A stretch of 64,000 nucleotides of DNA from the NCBI RefSeq assembly GCF_001898115.1, contig NZ_MKSQ01000011.1:39745-103744 (forward strand), given 5' to 3'. The notes beneath the pieces are model-generated. The model had not been told where the DNA came from and ran no database searches. It was given only the letters and a program-made list of their open reading frames with translations. The position numbers and the translations under genes are program-made. Positions 9,946-20,133 of the stretch are shown here, one piece after another. This DNA is from Allobosea sp. 67-29 (GTDB lineage Bacteria > Pseudomonadota > Alphaproteobacteria > Rhizobiales > Beijerinckiaceae). The stretch's first letter is position 1. Each line of letters begins with the position of its first letter.

Positions 9946-9965
9946 ATTCCGAAACGTTTCGGAAT
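9946..9965. promoter_or_regulatory. LacI-type operator upstream of the glycoside operon
   Basis: ATTCCGAAACGTTTCGGAAT is a perfect 20-bp inverted repeat with the central CG and the AAACGTTT core typical of LacI/GalR operators. It lies 26 bases before the lacI start codon and is the only strong palindrome in this promoter region. It is the likely binding site for the adjacent LacI protein and would control the whole 9920-976 operon. Confidence 0.82.
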
Positions 9966-10222
9966 GTCAATCGAGCCGAATCTTCGCCGCGCCGCGCTAC
10001 TCGGCGTACCTCGCCGGAAATGCCGACCGTGCTTATCCGGCCCGCGTTCGGCCCTGGGGCTCGCAACGCTGCAATCGCGCAGACAGGACGTCCGCGCTTC
10101 CTCTCTCGGGGAGTCGAGCCGACCGTCCGCTCGACCGCTGGCAGCCGGGCTGCCGGTCTGGGCCACTGCGGCGGCCGCGCGGCGCGGCTATATATCTTGG
10201 CGTCGCACGGCTCTGCGTTGCG

Positions 10223-10246
10223 GAAGCCGCCGGCTCCGGCGACTTC
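10223..10246 (-). terminator. Hairpin at the end of the BKACE operon
   Basis: In minus-strand RNA an 11-bp stem (one G-U pair) with a 2-base loop begins at the BKACE stop codon. No U-run follows, so it may be an RNA-stabilising or rho-dependent end rather than an intrinsic terminator. Confidence 0.35.
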
Positions 10247-11177
10247 AGAACGCGACCTTGTCTGCCCCCTTGAGCTGGAGCGTGGCGCGTGCATCCGCAG
10301 GCGTTGCGACCTCGAGCCCGAGTCCCTCGACGATCTGGCGGGCCGCACGGACCTGGTCGGCGTTCGATTTCGCGAGCTGGCCGGGGCCGAGCCACAGCGA
10401 ATCCTCGAGGCCGACGCGCAGGTTGCCGCCCATCGAGACGGCCATCGCCGCGATGGCGAGCTGATGGCGTCCGGCCCCGAGGACCGACCACTGGTAGTCA
10501 TCCCCGAAGAGCCGGTCCGCCGTGCGCTTCATATGGGCGACATCCTCCGGATGCGGGCCGATGCCGCCGAGGATTCCGAAGACCGACTGCACGAAGAAGG
10601 GCGGCTTCACCAGCCCGCGGTCGGCGAAATGGGCGAGGGTGTAGAGATGGCCGATGTCGTAGCACTCGATCTCGAAGCGCGTGCCGTTTTCAGCGCAGGT
10701 CGTCAGGATGTTCTCGATGTCCTGGAAGGTGTTCTTGAAGATCCGGTCCTTCGAGCCTTCGAGATAGGGGCGCTCCCACTCATGCTCGAACGTCTTGAAG
10801 CGTCCCAGCATCGGGTAGAGGCCGAAATTCATCGAGCCCATGTTGAGCGAGGCAACCTCCGGCTTGAAATGGGCGCAAGGACCAAGCCGCTCCTCGACGC
10901 CCATGGTCGGCGCGCCGCCGGTGGTGATGTTGATGACGGCGTCGCAGCGCTGCTTGATCACCTTGAGGAACGGCTCGAAGGCTTCTGGCGACTGGTCGGG
11001 CTGGCCGGTCTTCGGATTGCGGGCGTGGACATGCACCAGCGCCGCGCCCGCTTCCGCCGCGCCCACGGCGGCGTCGATGATCTGCTCCGGCGTCACCGGC
11101 AGATGCGGCGACATCGAGGGTGTGTGGATCGCGCCGGTGACCGCGCAGGTGATCATGACTTTGCGGTTCTTCGCCAT
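10245..11177 (-). CDS. BKACE (DUF849) 3-keto acid cleavage enzyme
   Basis: A 310-residue TIM-barrel enzyme of the beta-keto acid cleavage family. This family condenses a 3-keto acid with acetyl-CoA and splits it to acetoacetate and a new CoA ester; known members act on 3-keto-5-aminohexanoate and dehydrocarnitine. H49 and H51 in LVHVHARN are the expected zinc ligands. The N-terminal VMITCAVTGAIHTP segment and a later GGAPTMG are typical. It is the last gene of the operon, 33 bases after a 3-hydroxy acid dehydrogenase that could supply its keto-acid substrate. Dehydrocarnitine is the best-known precedent for this pairing, but the substrate is inferred. Confidence 0.88.
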   Translation of the reverse strand: MAKNRKVMITCAVTGAIHTPSMSPHLPVTPEQIIDAAVGAAEAGAALVHVHARNPKTGQPDQSPEAFEPFLKVIKQRCDAVINITTGGAPTMGVEERLGPCAHFKPEVASLNMGSMNFGLYPMLGRFKTFEHEWERPYLEGSKDRIFKNTFQDIENILTTCAENGTRFEIECYDIGHLYTLAHFADRGLVKPPFFVQSVFGILGGIGPHPEDVAHMKRTADRLFGDDYQWSVLGAGRHQLAIAAMAVSMGGNLRVGLEDSLWLGPGQLAKSNADQVRAARQIVEGLGLEVATPADARATLQLKGADKVAF

Positions 11178-11210
11178 GCTTCGGCTCCTCTTCTCGCGCG
11201 GCTCTGCGTT

Positions 11211-12152
11211 TCAGTCCGGCTTGCGTGCAGCGGTGCGCTTGTGCGCTCGCAGCGCCGCGAGCCTGCCGTCGCGCCAGTCGCTCAGGCGCTTGACGCGGTC
11301 GGGGGACTGGGCGCCGCGCCATTCGCGCATCACCTCGGCCACGGTCGTCGTCTCGAACGGGTTTGCCAGGCCTTCCGACGATTTCACCATCCGATCGAGC
11401 GAGGCGGCGTAGCGGGAACAGTAGTCAGGAATGCCGCCGGGCGCATTGAGCTCGATGGTTTCGAACGGCCCCATGAAGGCCCAGCGCAGTCCGAGGCCGT
11501 CACGGATCGTCTTGTCGACATCCTCGGCGCTGGCGACGCCTTCGCCGACGAGGCGGAAGGCCTCGGCCAGCAGCACCGCCTGCAGCCGGTTGAGGACGAA
11601 GCCGGCCTTCTCCTTGCGCAGGGTGATCGGTACCTGACCCGCTTTCTCATAGATCGCCTTGGCGCGCTCGACGACGGCCGGATCGGTCCAGGGGGCCGGC
11701 GCGATCTCGACGATCGGGACGAGATGGGGAGGGTTCACGGGATGTCCGACGAGGCAGCGGGCGCGGCCCTTCAGTCCCTCGCTGACGACCGAGGCCATGA
11801 TGAAGGAGGTTGATGAAGACAGGATGGCTTCGGGAGTGGCAAGCGAGTCCATCTCCGCGAAGAGCGCACGCTTCGCCTCGACGGTCTCCGGCCCGTTCTC
11901 CTGCACGAAGTCGGCGCCGGCCAGGGCGTCGGCGAGGCCCGACGCCACCCGGATGCGGGCGAGGGAGCCCTTCGGATCGTCGACCAGCCCGTGCTCGGCC
12001 AGCTCCCGGAGATTGGTTGCGATGTGCGTTCGTGCCGCCTCGGCGGCACCTGGCGCGACGTCCTGCAGCGCGACGTCGAAGCCGTGGCTGGCGAAGACGG
12101 TGGCCCAGGCGCGGCCGATCAGGCCGGAACCGACGATGGCGATCTTGGTCAT
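11211..12152 (-). CDS. 3-hydroxy acid dehydrogenase, lambda-crystallin / carnitine dehydrogenase type
   Basis: A 313-residue protein of the 3-hydroxyacyl-CoA dehydrogenase superfamily. The NAD-binding Rossmann motif is GSGLIG at residue 8. SSSTSF, the catalytic His in GHPVNPPHLVPIVEI, and GFVLNRLQ follow in the usual order. The pattern is that of L-gulonate 3-dehydrogenase (lambda-crystallin) and L-carnitine dehydrogenase, which oxidise a beta-hydroxyl of a free acid. Unlike some rhizobial carnitine dehydrogenases it has no fused thioesterase domain. It sits between the Liv-type transporter and BKACE, so oxidation followed by cleavage of an imported beta-hydroxy acid is the simplest reading. 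Confidence 0.85.
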   Translation of the reverse strand: MTKIAIVGSGLIGRAWATVFASHGFDVALQDVAPGAAEAARTHIATNLRELAEHGLVDDPKGSLARIRVASGLADALAGADFVQENGPETVEAKRALFAEMDSLATPEAILSSSTSFIMASVVSEGLKGRARCLVGHPVNPPHLVPIVEIAPAPWTDPAVVERAKAIYEKAGQVPITLRKEKAGFVLNRLQAVLLAEAFRLVGEGVASAEDVDKTIRDGLGLRWAFMGPFETIELNAPGGIPDYCSRYAASLDRMVKSSEGLANPFETTTVAEVMREWRGAQSPDRVKRLSDWRDGRLAALRAHKRTAARKPD

Positions 12153-12198
12153 GGCAACGGGTCCTTGCCGCGGCTCGGGAGGGGAAACATCGCAATGC

Positions 12199-14724
<2,526 letters not shown>

Positions 14725-14731
14725 CGCCACC

Positions 14732-15607
14732 TCACTCGAAGCGCTGGATGCGCTCGCCGAACAGGCCGCGCGGGCGGAACAGGAGGACGAGCAGCATCAT
14801 CAGATAGATCACCGCCGTCGACCATTGCGTGTAGCCGAGCCCAATGGTGATGCCCTTGACGAGGCCGACCATCAGCGCCGCGACCACGACGCCCCAGAAC
14901 GAGCCGAGGCCGCCGATCACGACCACGACGAAGGCCGGCGTGATGATCTCCTGCCCCATGGCCGGGTGGATCGAATAGATCGGCGCCAGCAGCACGCCGG
15001 CCAGGCCGGCGAGCCCGATGCCGATCCCGGCCACGGCCATCATGTAGGGCTGCAACGAGATGCCGAGCGCTCCGACCATGTCCGGATTCTGCACGCCGGC
15101 TCGCACGACCCGGCCGAAGGCCGTCCGCTGCAGCAGGAACCAGAGGCCGAGGACACAGACGGCTGCGATGGCGATCAGCAGCGCGCGGTAGCGTGAATAG
15201 ATGAAGTCGCCGATGAAGATCTGGCCGCGCAGCGCCGGCGGGATCGAGAAGGAGAGCGGCGGCGCGCCGAAGATCATGCGCAGCGACTGTTCCGCGACCA
15301 TGGCCAGCCCGAAGGTGAGGAGCAGCGACAGGATCGGATCGCGCCTGTAGAAGTGGCGGAACAATCCGCGTTCGATGACGATGCCGATGAGCGCGACGAG
15401 CACGGGAGAGGCGAAGATCGCCCCGCCGAAGCCGACATGCGGCGCCAGCACGATGGTGAGATAGGCCCCGATCGCATAGAAGGCGCCGTGCGCCAGGTTG
15501 ACGATCCCGCCGAGCGAGAAGATCAGCGACAGTCCGAGCGCGATCAGGAGGTAATAGACCCCGTCGAGCAACCCGTTCAGCACCTGCTGGATGAAGAGGG
15601 TAAGCAA
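14732..15607 (-). CDS. livH: Branched-chain-amino-acid-type ABC permease LivH
   Basis: A 291-residue polytopic inner-membrane protein of the LivH family with about eight hydrophobic segments, including GLSLIFSLGGIVNLAHGAFY near the N-terminus, a family hallmark. It forms the channel with the LivM part of the next gene, whose start lies a few bases after this stop. The upstream binding-protein gene is separated by 157 bases containing a strong hairpin. The transported compound need not be an amino acid; HAAT systems also carry aromatic acids, urea and betaine-like compounds. Confidence 0.92.
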   Translation of the reverse strand: MLTLFIQQVLNGLLDGVYYLLIALGLSLIFSLGGIVNLAHGAFYAIGAYLTIVLAPHVGFGGAIFASPVLVALIGIVIERGLFRHFYRRDPILSLLLTFGLAMVAEQSLRMIFGAPPLSFSIPPALRGQIFIGDFIYSRYRALLIAIAAVCVLGLWFLLQRTAFGRVVRAGVQNPDMVGALGISLQPYMMAVAGIGIGLAGLAGVLLAPIYSIHPAMGQEIITPAFVVVVIGGLGSFWGVVVAALMVGLVKGITIGLGYTQWSTAVIYLMMLLVLLFRPRGLFGERIQRFE

Positions 15608-15686
15608 GGGATGGCCTTTGCGGGATGGTGCGGTGTGACAGGCGCCGCGGCGACTCCCGGGCTTGGCCCGGCCATCGCGGAGCGGA

Positions 15687-15712
15687 CGGGAGGCGCCGAA
15701 CGGCGCCTCCCG
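15687..15712 (-). terminator. Intercistronic hairpin between binding protein and livH
   Basis: An 11-bp perfect stem (CGGGAGGCGCC and its complement) closes a GAAC tetraloop. No T-run follows on the minus strand, so it is probably a partial terminator or mRNA-stabilising element. Such elements often keep the binding protein more abundant than the membrane parts. Confidence 0.5.
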
Positions 15713-15764
15713 GTCGTGAGATTCGCGAGGCCGCGCCTCGCCGCCCTGAAGCGGCGGCGCGCGA

Positions 15765-17030
15765 TCAGCTCATCTTGCAGACGGCTTCGTCGCCCTGCGT
15801 CGCGATCACTTCCAGATCCTCGTTCGGGCCGGGCACCGGCGGCGAGGAGGTGAAGAGATCCCACTGGTTCTTGACCTGGGCCGCCGGCAGGGCGGTGATC
15901 GTGTACATCTCGCTGATGAGCTGGTGGTCTGAGGCGCGGAAGTACCCCTCGCGGGATTTCATGACGTCGAATTTCGCGCCTTTCTCCCAGTGCTCGAGAA
16001 TCTTGGCCGTGTCGGTGCTCTTCAGCTCGTTCATCGACTGCGCCATGATCTTCACGGCCATGTAGTCGCCCCAGGCCTGGTTCTCCGGCGGCTTGCCGTA
16101 TTTCTTGGTGAAGGCGGCGACGAAAGCCTTGCTCGCCGGCGTGTCGATCAGGTGATGCCAGACGCAGGGCCAGATGCCGCCGAAATTGTCCTTGCCGGCA
16201 GCCCAGGCGAGCGCGGTATCGAAGCCGAAGCCGGCGACCGGGAAGGACAGGCCGAATTCCGCATATTGCTTGAGGAAATTGGTGATCTGGTTGCCGGCGA
16301 GGTTGGAGATCACGATATCCGGCTTCGCGGCCCTGATCTCCAGCAGCAAGGCGGAGAAATCGGTCGCGTCCGTCGGCACCAGCTTGTCGGCGGCGAACTG
16401 GCCGCCATTGCTCTCCATGAAGCGCTTGGCGACCTTGAGCAGATCATGGCCGAAGGCGTAGTCGGCGGTCAGGGAGAACCATTTCTTGCCCTTGACCAGG
16501 CCCTGCTGCATCAGCGAACGGCCGCAGCTCTTCACATACATCGAGTTCTGGTGCTCGACATGGAACATGTAGCGGTTGCAGCTTTCGCCCCGCAGCGCGT
16601 CGGAGTTGCCGCCGGTATTGACGAAGAGCTTCTTGTTGCGCGCGGCGACCTGGGAGATCGTCAGGCAGGAGGCCGACGAGATCTCGCCGAGGATACAGGC
16701 GACCTGGTCACGCTCGAACATCCGCTCGGCCTTGGTGGAGGCGGTCTGGGGATTGACCGAATCCTCCTTCAGCACCTCGAGCTTGCGTCCGTTGACGCCG
16801 CCCCCTGCGTTGATCTCCTCGACCGCCAGATCGACGGCCATCACGCCGTATTCACCGAGAGGGCCCAGGAAGCCGGTGCGCGGCGTCAGGTGGCCGAAGC
16901 GGATGGCGTCGGCCGTCTGGGCGCGGATGAGCGACGGGCTCGCGATGATGCCGGCCGCTGCTCCGGCGCCGAGGCCGGCCAGGGTCTGTCGTCGCGAAAG
17001 GCGGAATGTCGGGTGCTGTCGATCTGTCAT
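15765..17030 (-). CDS. HAAT-family ABC transporter substrate-binding protein (LivK/UrtA-like)
   Basis: A 421-residue periplasmic binding protein. The N-terminus has a twin-arginine-type signal (SRRQTLAGLG, hydrophobic stretch, cleavage after IRAQ at about residue 38). The mature part begins DAIRFGHLTPRTGFLGPLG, the usual peripla_BP_6 opening. It is the first gene of the minus-strand operon and serves LivH and the LivMGF fusion. The following dehydrogenase and BKACE suggest that a beta-hydroxy acid such as carnitine, or a relative, is the ligand; this is inferred from context only. The start at 17030 is followed at once by the signal peptide. Confidence 0.9.
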   Translation of the reverse strand: MTDRQHPTFRLSRRQTLAGLGAGAAAGIIASPSLIRAQTADAIRFGHLTPRTGFLGPLGEYGVMAVDLAVEEINAGGGVNGRKLEVLKEDSVNPQTASTKAERMFERDQVACILGEISSASCLTISQVAARNKKLFVNTGGNSDALRGESCNRYMFHVEHQNSMYVKSCGRSLMQQGLVKGKKWFSLTADYAFGHDLLKVAKRFMESNGGQFAADKLVPTDATDFSALLLEIRAAKPDIVISNLAGNQITNFLKQYAEFGLSFPVAGFGFDTALAWAAGKDNFGGIWPCVWHHLIDTPASKAFVAAFTKKYGKPPENQAWGDYMAVKIMAQSMNELKSTDTAKILEHWEKGAKFDVMKSREGYFRASDHQLISEMYTITALPAAQVKNQWDLFTSSPPVPGPNEDLEVIATQGDEAVCKMS

Positions 17031-17121
17031 GGCGTTCCTCCCAGAACGGTGCGCGCTTGAGCGCTGCTGTTTCGAAAGCTGCGTGTTCCCGTTTTGCGGT
17101 CGTGATCCTCTTGTCGTGATC

Positions 17122-17131
17122 TGTGATCACA
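17122..17131. promoter_or_regulatory. GntR/FadR-type operator between the HAAT operon and the GntR gene
   Basis: TGTGATCACA is a perfect 10-bp palindrome lying between divergent genes, 92 bases before the binding-protein ATG and 16 before the proposed GntR ATG. FCD-domain GntR regulators bind short TNGTNNNACNA-like palindromes. Two more GTGATC half-sites lie just upstream (17102-17120). It could control both directions. Confidence 0.55.
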
Positions 17132-17146
17132 GTTAGGTTGGCAGAC

Positions 17147-17913
17147 ATGGTTGCCCCTGTCCAGTCCCCCGCAACGTCAGGCGGAGTTGCCGCCGGACGC
17201 CGACCCGCGCGAATGGATCCCTCCGGTCTCGACGCGGTCGGCGCGCTGAGCCATGAGACGCTTGGCGACCGCGTCACCGGGGAATTGCGGATGCTCTTGA
17301 TCGCCGGCCGGCTGGGGCCGGGCGAAAAGCTTTCGCTCAGGCGCGTGGCCGAGGCGCTGGGCGTCTCCATGATGCCGGTTCGGGAAGCCGTCAGCCGGCT
17401 TGCCGCCGACGGAGCACTCGAGGTCTTGCCGGGCCGGGCCGGGCCGTGCGCGTGCCTGTGCTCACGCTGGCGCAGTTTCGCGAGCTCACGCGGCTGCGGC
17501 TGCTGGTCGAGGGCTTTGCCGCCGAGGAGGCGGCGCGCGTTGCCGATGAGGCCGGGATCGAGGTGCTTGCCGGCCATGAAGCCGCCTTTCAGCGGGCGGC
17601 TCGTGCTGCTCTCCCTGATGCCGCGGCGGCGGTTGCCGCCAACCGCGAGCTGCATTTCGCGCTCTATCGGTCGGCGGGAATGCCCAGTCTGGTCGAGATG
17701 ATCGAGCGGCTCTGGCTTAAGGCCGGTCCCATTCTCAATCTCGACATGCGTCACGAACCGCGCCGTCTCGACGGAGGCAGCGCCGTCGTCGCCCATGCCG
17801 CTCTGCTCGACGCGCTGCGGCGGCGCGACGCCGCCGCAGCGCGCGCGGCGCTCGTGGCCGACATCTCGGCGGCTGCGGCCCATATCGAAAGCACGGGGCG
17901 GCTCGCGCCCTGA
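17147..17913 (+). pseudogene. GntR/FadR-type (FCD domain) regulator interrupted by a frameshift in a GGGCC repeat
   Basis: The N-terminal frame encodes the winged-helix DNA-binding domain (GDRVTGELRMLLIAGRLGPG, then LRRVAEALGVSMMPVREAVSRL). It continues only to LEVLPGRA before going out of frame. From about 17446 a second frame encodes a complete FCD ligand-binding domain (VPVLTLAQFRELTRLR to HIESTGRLAP). The break falls in three tandem GGGCC units (17431-17445); with two units the protein reads LEVLPGRAVRVPVLTLAQF without interruption, about 250 residues. The regulator would otherwise be intact, and it sits between the HAAT operon and an SDR. It may be a recent null allele, a slippage-controlled gene or a sequencing error. 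The start is uncertain (ATG 17147 or GTG 17123). Confidence 0.82.
17431..17445. repeat. Tandem pentanucleotide repeat (GGGCC)x3 inside the GntR gene
   Basis: Three exact copies of GGGCC in a row. Because five is not a multiple of three, each gain or loss of a unit changes the reading frame. The present copy number puts the two halves of the GntR protein out of frame; two copies would restore it. Confidence 0.85.
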
Positions 17914-17963
17914 AGCAACGCGGGCCCGGCGCGCCCTTCCGGCCGGATGACGAGGAGGAACGG

Positions 17964-18740
17964 ATGGATCTGGACATCAAGGGCCTGCGGGTGCTGGTCA
18001 CCGCGGGGGCGAGCGGCATCGGCCGGGCGACTGCCCGTGCCTTTGCGGCCGAAGGCGCCAGCGTCCATATCTGTGACGTCGACCGTGACGCTCTGGCCGC
18101 CATGGCGCAGAGCGACCCCGCGATCACGCGCTCGGTCTGCGACGTCTCGGACCGTACCGCGGTGGCGCGGTTGTTCGAGGAGGCGCTGGCGGTCCTCGGC
18201 GGGCTGGATTGCCTCGTCAACAATGCCGGCGTGGCCGGGCCGACCGGGCGCGTCGACGAGATCGACCCGGTCGATTGGGACCAATGCATCGCGGTCGATC
18301 TGACCGGTCAGTTCAATTGTACGCGTCTGGCCGTCGCGCACCTCAAGCAGTCGGGAAACGCCAGCATCGTCAACCTGTCGAGCCAGGCCGGCAAGCACGG
18401 GTTTCCGTTGCGCTCGCCCTATGGCGCAGCGAAGTGGGGCGTGATCGGCTTCACCAAGGCGCTTGCGGCCGAGCTGGGCGAATTCGGTATCCGGGCGAAT
18501 GCGATCTGTCCCGGCCTCGTCGAAGGGCCGCGCATCCAGAGCGTGATCGCCAACAAGGCGCGCAGCTTCAACATCTCGCATGAGGAGATGACGGAACGGC
18601 TGTTCGGCGGCGTCTCGATCAAGCGCTTTGTCGACCCCGGCGACATCGCACGGCACATCGTCTTCCTCGCTTCGCCCTTCGGCAGGACGACGTCGGGTCA
18701 GGAGATTTCCGTCTGCGGCGACACCAGGATGCTGGCCTAG
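17964..18740 (+). CDS. Short-chain dehydrogenase/reductase
   Basis: A 258-residue classical SDR. It has the cofactor motif TAGASGIG at residue 13 (first Gly of TGxxxGIG replaced by Ala), NNAGVAG, the active-site Ser in NLSSQAG, and the catalytic YGAAK. AGGAGG lies 7-8 bases before the ATG. It follows the GntR gene by 50 bases and runs with it, away from the HAAT operon. It may oxidise a hydroxy intermediate of the same pathway. The C-terminal TSGQEISVCGDTRML replaces the usual DGG end. The exact substrate is unknown. Confidence 0.88.
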   Translation: MDLDIKGLRVLVTAGASGIGRATARAFAAEGASVHICDVDRDALAAMAQSDPAITRSVCDVSDRTAVARLFEEALAVLGGLDCLVNNAGVAGPTGRVDEIDPVDWDQCIAVDLTGQFNCTRLAVAHLKQSGNASIVNLSSQAGKHGFPLRSPYGAAKWGVIGFTKALAAELGEFGIRANAICPGLVEGPRIQSVIANKARSFNISHEEMTERLFGGVSIKRFVDPGDIARHIVFLASPFGRTTSGQEISVCGDTRMLA

Positions 18741-18784
18741 CTTCCGCTTCTCCCGCGGGCGCGGCGACTCCGCGGGCAGGAAGC
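18740..18784 (+). terminator. Hairpin after the SDR gene
   Basis: Nested inverted repeats directly after the SDR stop codon: GCTTCC/GGAAGC outside and CCCGCGG/CCGCGGG inside. No T-run follows. It probably marks the end of the GntR-SDR transcript. Confidence 0.4.
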
Positions 18785-18933
18785 GTCAGGAGCGGGCGTG
18801 GCTCGAACCGGGTGACGCCTGAGCCAGCAGGGCGCCGCATCGATCGAGCCTGGCCCCCGGGCACTTGAAGGAAAGAGGCGACGAAGACGCTGCAAGAGAG
18901 CGAGCCTTCGCTGTTGCCAACCGCCGATCTCGC

Positions 18934-18963
18934 TGTTAAACGTTTTACAGTTAAACGTTTAAC
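18934..18963. promoter_or_regulatory. Two tandem LacI-type operators before lacI (18974)
   Basis: TGTTAAACGTTTTACA (one mismatched pair) is followed immediately by GTTAAACGTTTAAC (perfect palindrome). Both have the central CG of LacI-family sites. The second ends 10 bases before the lacI ATG, so the repressor probably represses its own gene and the operon behind it. Confidence 0.8.
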
Positions 18964-18973
18964 AGGATGCAGC

Positions 18974-20065
18974 ATGAGCGGCAGGCGCGTGACGATCCGG
19001 GATGTCGCTGGTCGCGCCGGTGTGTCCATCGCGACGGTCTCGAACGTCTTCAGCGGCAACAAGCCGGTGAACGAGGATTTGCGGGAGCGCGTGCTGCTGG
19101 CCGCGAAGGAGCTCGCCTATCAGGTGGATCGGGCGGCGTCGCAGCTGCGCTCCGGTCAGGCGCGAGTCGTCGGCGTGCTCGTGCCCGATCTCGACGACGT
19201 CTTCTTTACCTCGCTCGTCTCGCGGATCGAGGTTCTCGCGCAGGCGGACGGCTACGATATCCTCGTCGCCAGCTCGCGCGACGATGCCGGCCTGGAGCAA
19301 TCGCGTCTGCGCACCCTGCTCGCATGGCGCCCGTCCGGCCTCATCGTGGTGCCCTGCCTCGGCGAGCCGCCGCAGGTCCTTGCCGGAGAGATCGGCAGGC
19401 TGCCGATGGTTTTTGCCGACCGCGTGCCGCCGGAAGGCTCGGTCGTCGACACGGTCGCGATCGACAATCGCGAGGCGGGCGAGATCGCGGCACGCCATCT
19501 GCTCGGCCTCGGCCATCGTGACATCGTCATCGCCGCCTCAAGCCTTGCCATCTCTCCGATCCGGGAGCGAATTCGCGGCGCCTGCGATCTGATCCGGGCC
19601 ATGACGGGCCGTGACGCGAGGGTGATCGAGCTCGGTTCGGTAGCCGAGCCTGGGGCGGAAATCTTCCGGCATTGGCTGGAGCGGCACGAGCAGCCCAGCG
19701 CCGTGATCGCGCTGACCAACGTCACGACGCTCAGCGCATTGTCGGCGCTGGCGCGGCTCAGGGTGGATATTCCCGATCCCGTCTCGGTGGTCGGCTTCGA
19801 CGACTACCCCTGGATGAGCGCCCGTAAGACCGGGCTGACCGCGATCCGGCAGCCGATAGCCGAGCTTGCGGCGGCGGCCTGGCAACGCCTGCGCGCGCGC
19901 ATGGCCGGCGAAGAGGCGGCGCCTCGGACCATCGTGCTGCCAGCGAGCCTGCAAGTCCGCGATTCCGTGCGCGAACTCTCGCCCCGCGCTGCCGATGAGA
20001 GTGATGGTCTCGATGCTTCGCCGCGCATGGAGGAAAGGGCAGCCGCGCCCAAAGCCGTTCACTGA
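18974..20065 (+). CDS. LacI-family transcriptional regulator
   Basis: A 363-residue repressor. The HTH lies at residues about 6-25 (VTIRDVAGRAGVSIATVSNV). The sensor domain follows from VVGVLVPDLDDVFF and includes VSVVGFDDYPW near the end. I start at the ATG at 18974 rather than at the longer in-frame ATG at 18914, because the latter would translate through the operators. The C-terminal 30 residues are a polar tail beyond the family domain. It is followed by two permease genes and a binding protein, which it probably regulates in response to the imported sugar or polyol. Confidence 0.9.
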   Translation: MSGRRVTIRDVAGRAGVSIATVSNVFSGNKPVNEDLRERVLLAAKELAYQVDRAASQLRSGQARVVGVLVPDLDDVFFTSLVSRIEVLAQADGYDILVASSRDDAGLEQSRLRTLLAWRPSGLIVVPCLGEPPQVLAGEIGRLPMVFADRVPPEGSVVDTVAIDNREAGEIAARHLLGLGHRDIVIAASSLAISPIRERIRGACDLIRAMTGRDARVIELGSVAEPGAEIFRHWLERHEQPSAVIALTNVTTLSALSALARLRVDIPDPVSVVGFDDYPWMSARKTGLTAIRQPIAELAAAAWQRLRARMAGEEAAPRTIVLPASLQVRDSVRELSPRAADESDGLDASPRMEERAAAPKAVH

Positions 20066-20066
20066 C

Positions 20067-20081
20067 GGGCGCATGGCGCCC
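20067..20081 (+). terminator. Short hairpin after lacI
   Basis: GGGCGC, 3-base loop, GCGCCC just after the lacI stop. There is no T-run. It could reduce read-through or stabilise the downstream transporter mRNA. Confidence 0.3.
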
Positions 20082-20133
20082 GCAATCACCGGGCCGAGAG
20101 AGCCCGGAGCGAAAGACATTCTGGAGGAAACGC

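Noticed and set aside
17431..17445. Programmed ribosomal frameshift as the explanation for the GntR break
   Set aside because: There is no slippery heptamer or downstream pseudoknot that I can recognise. The frame change equals one repeat unit, so DNA repeat slippage or a sequencing error is simpler.
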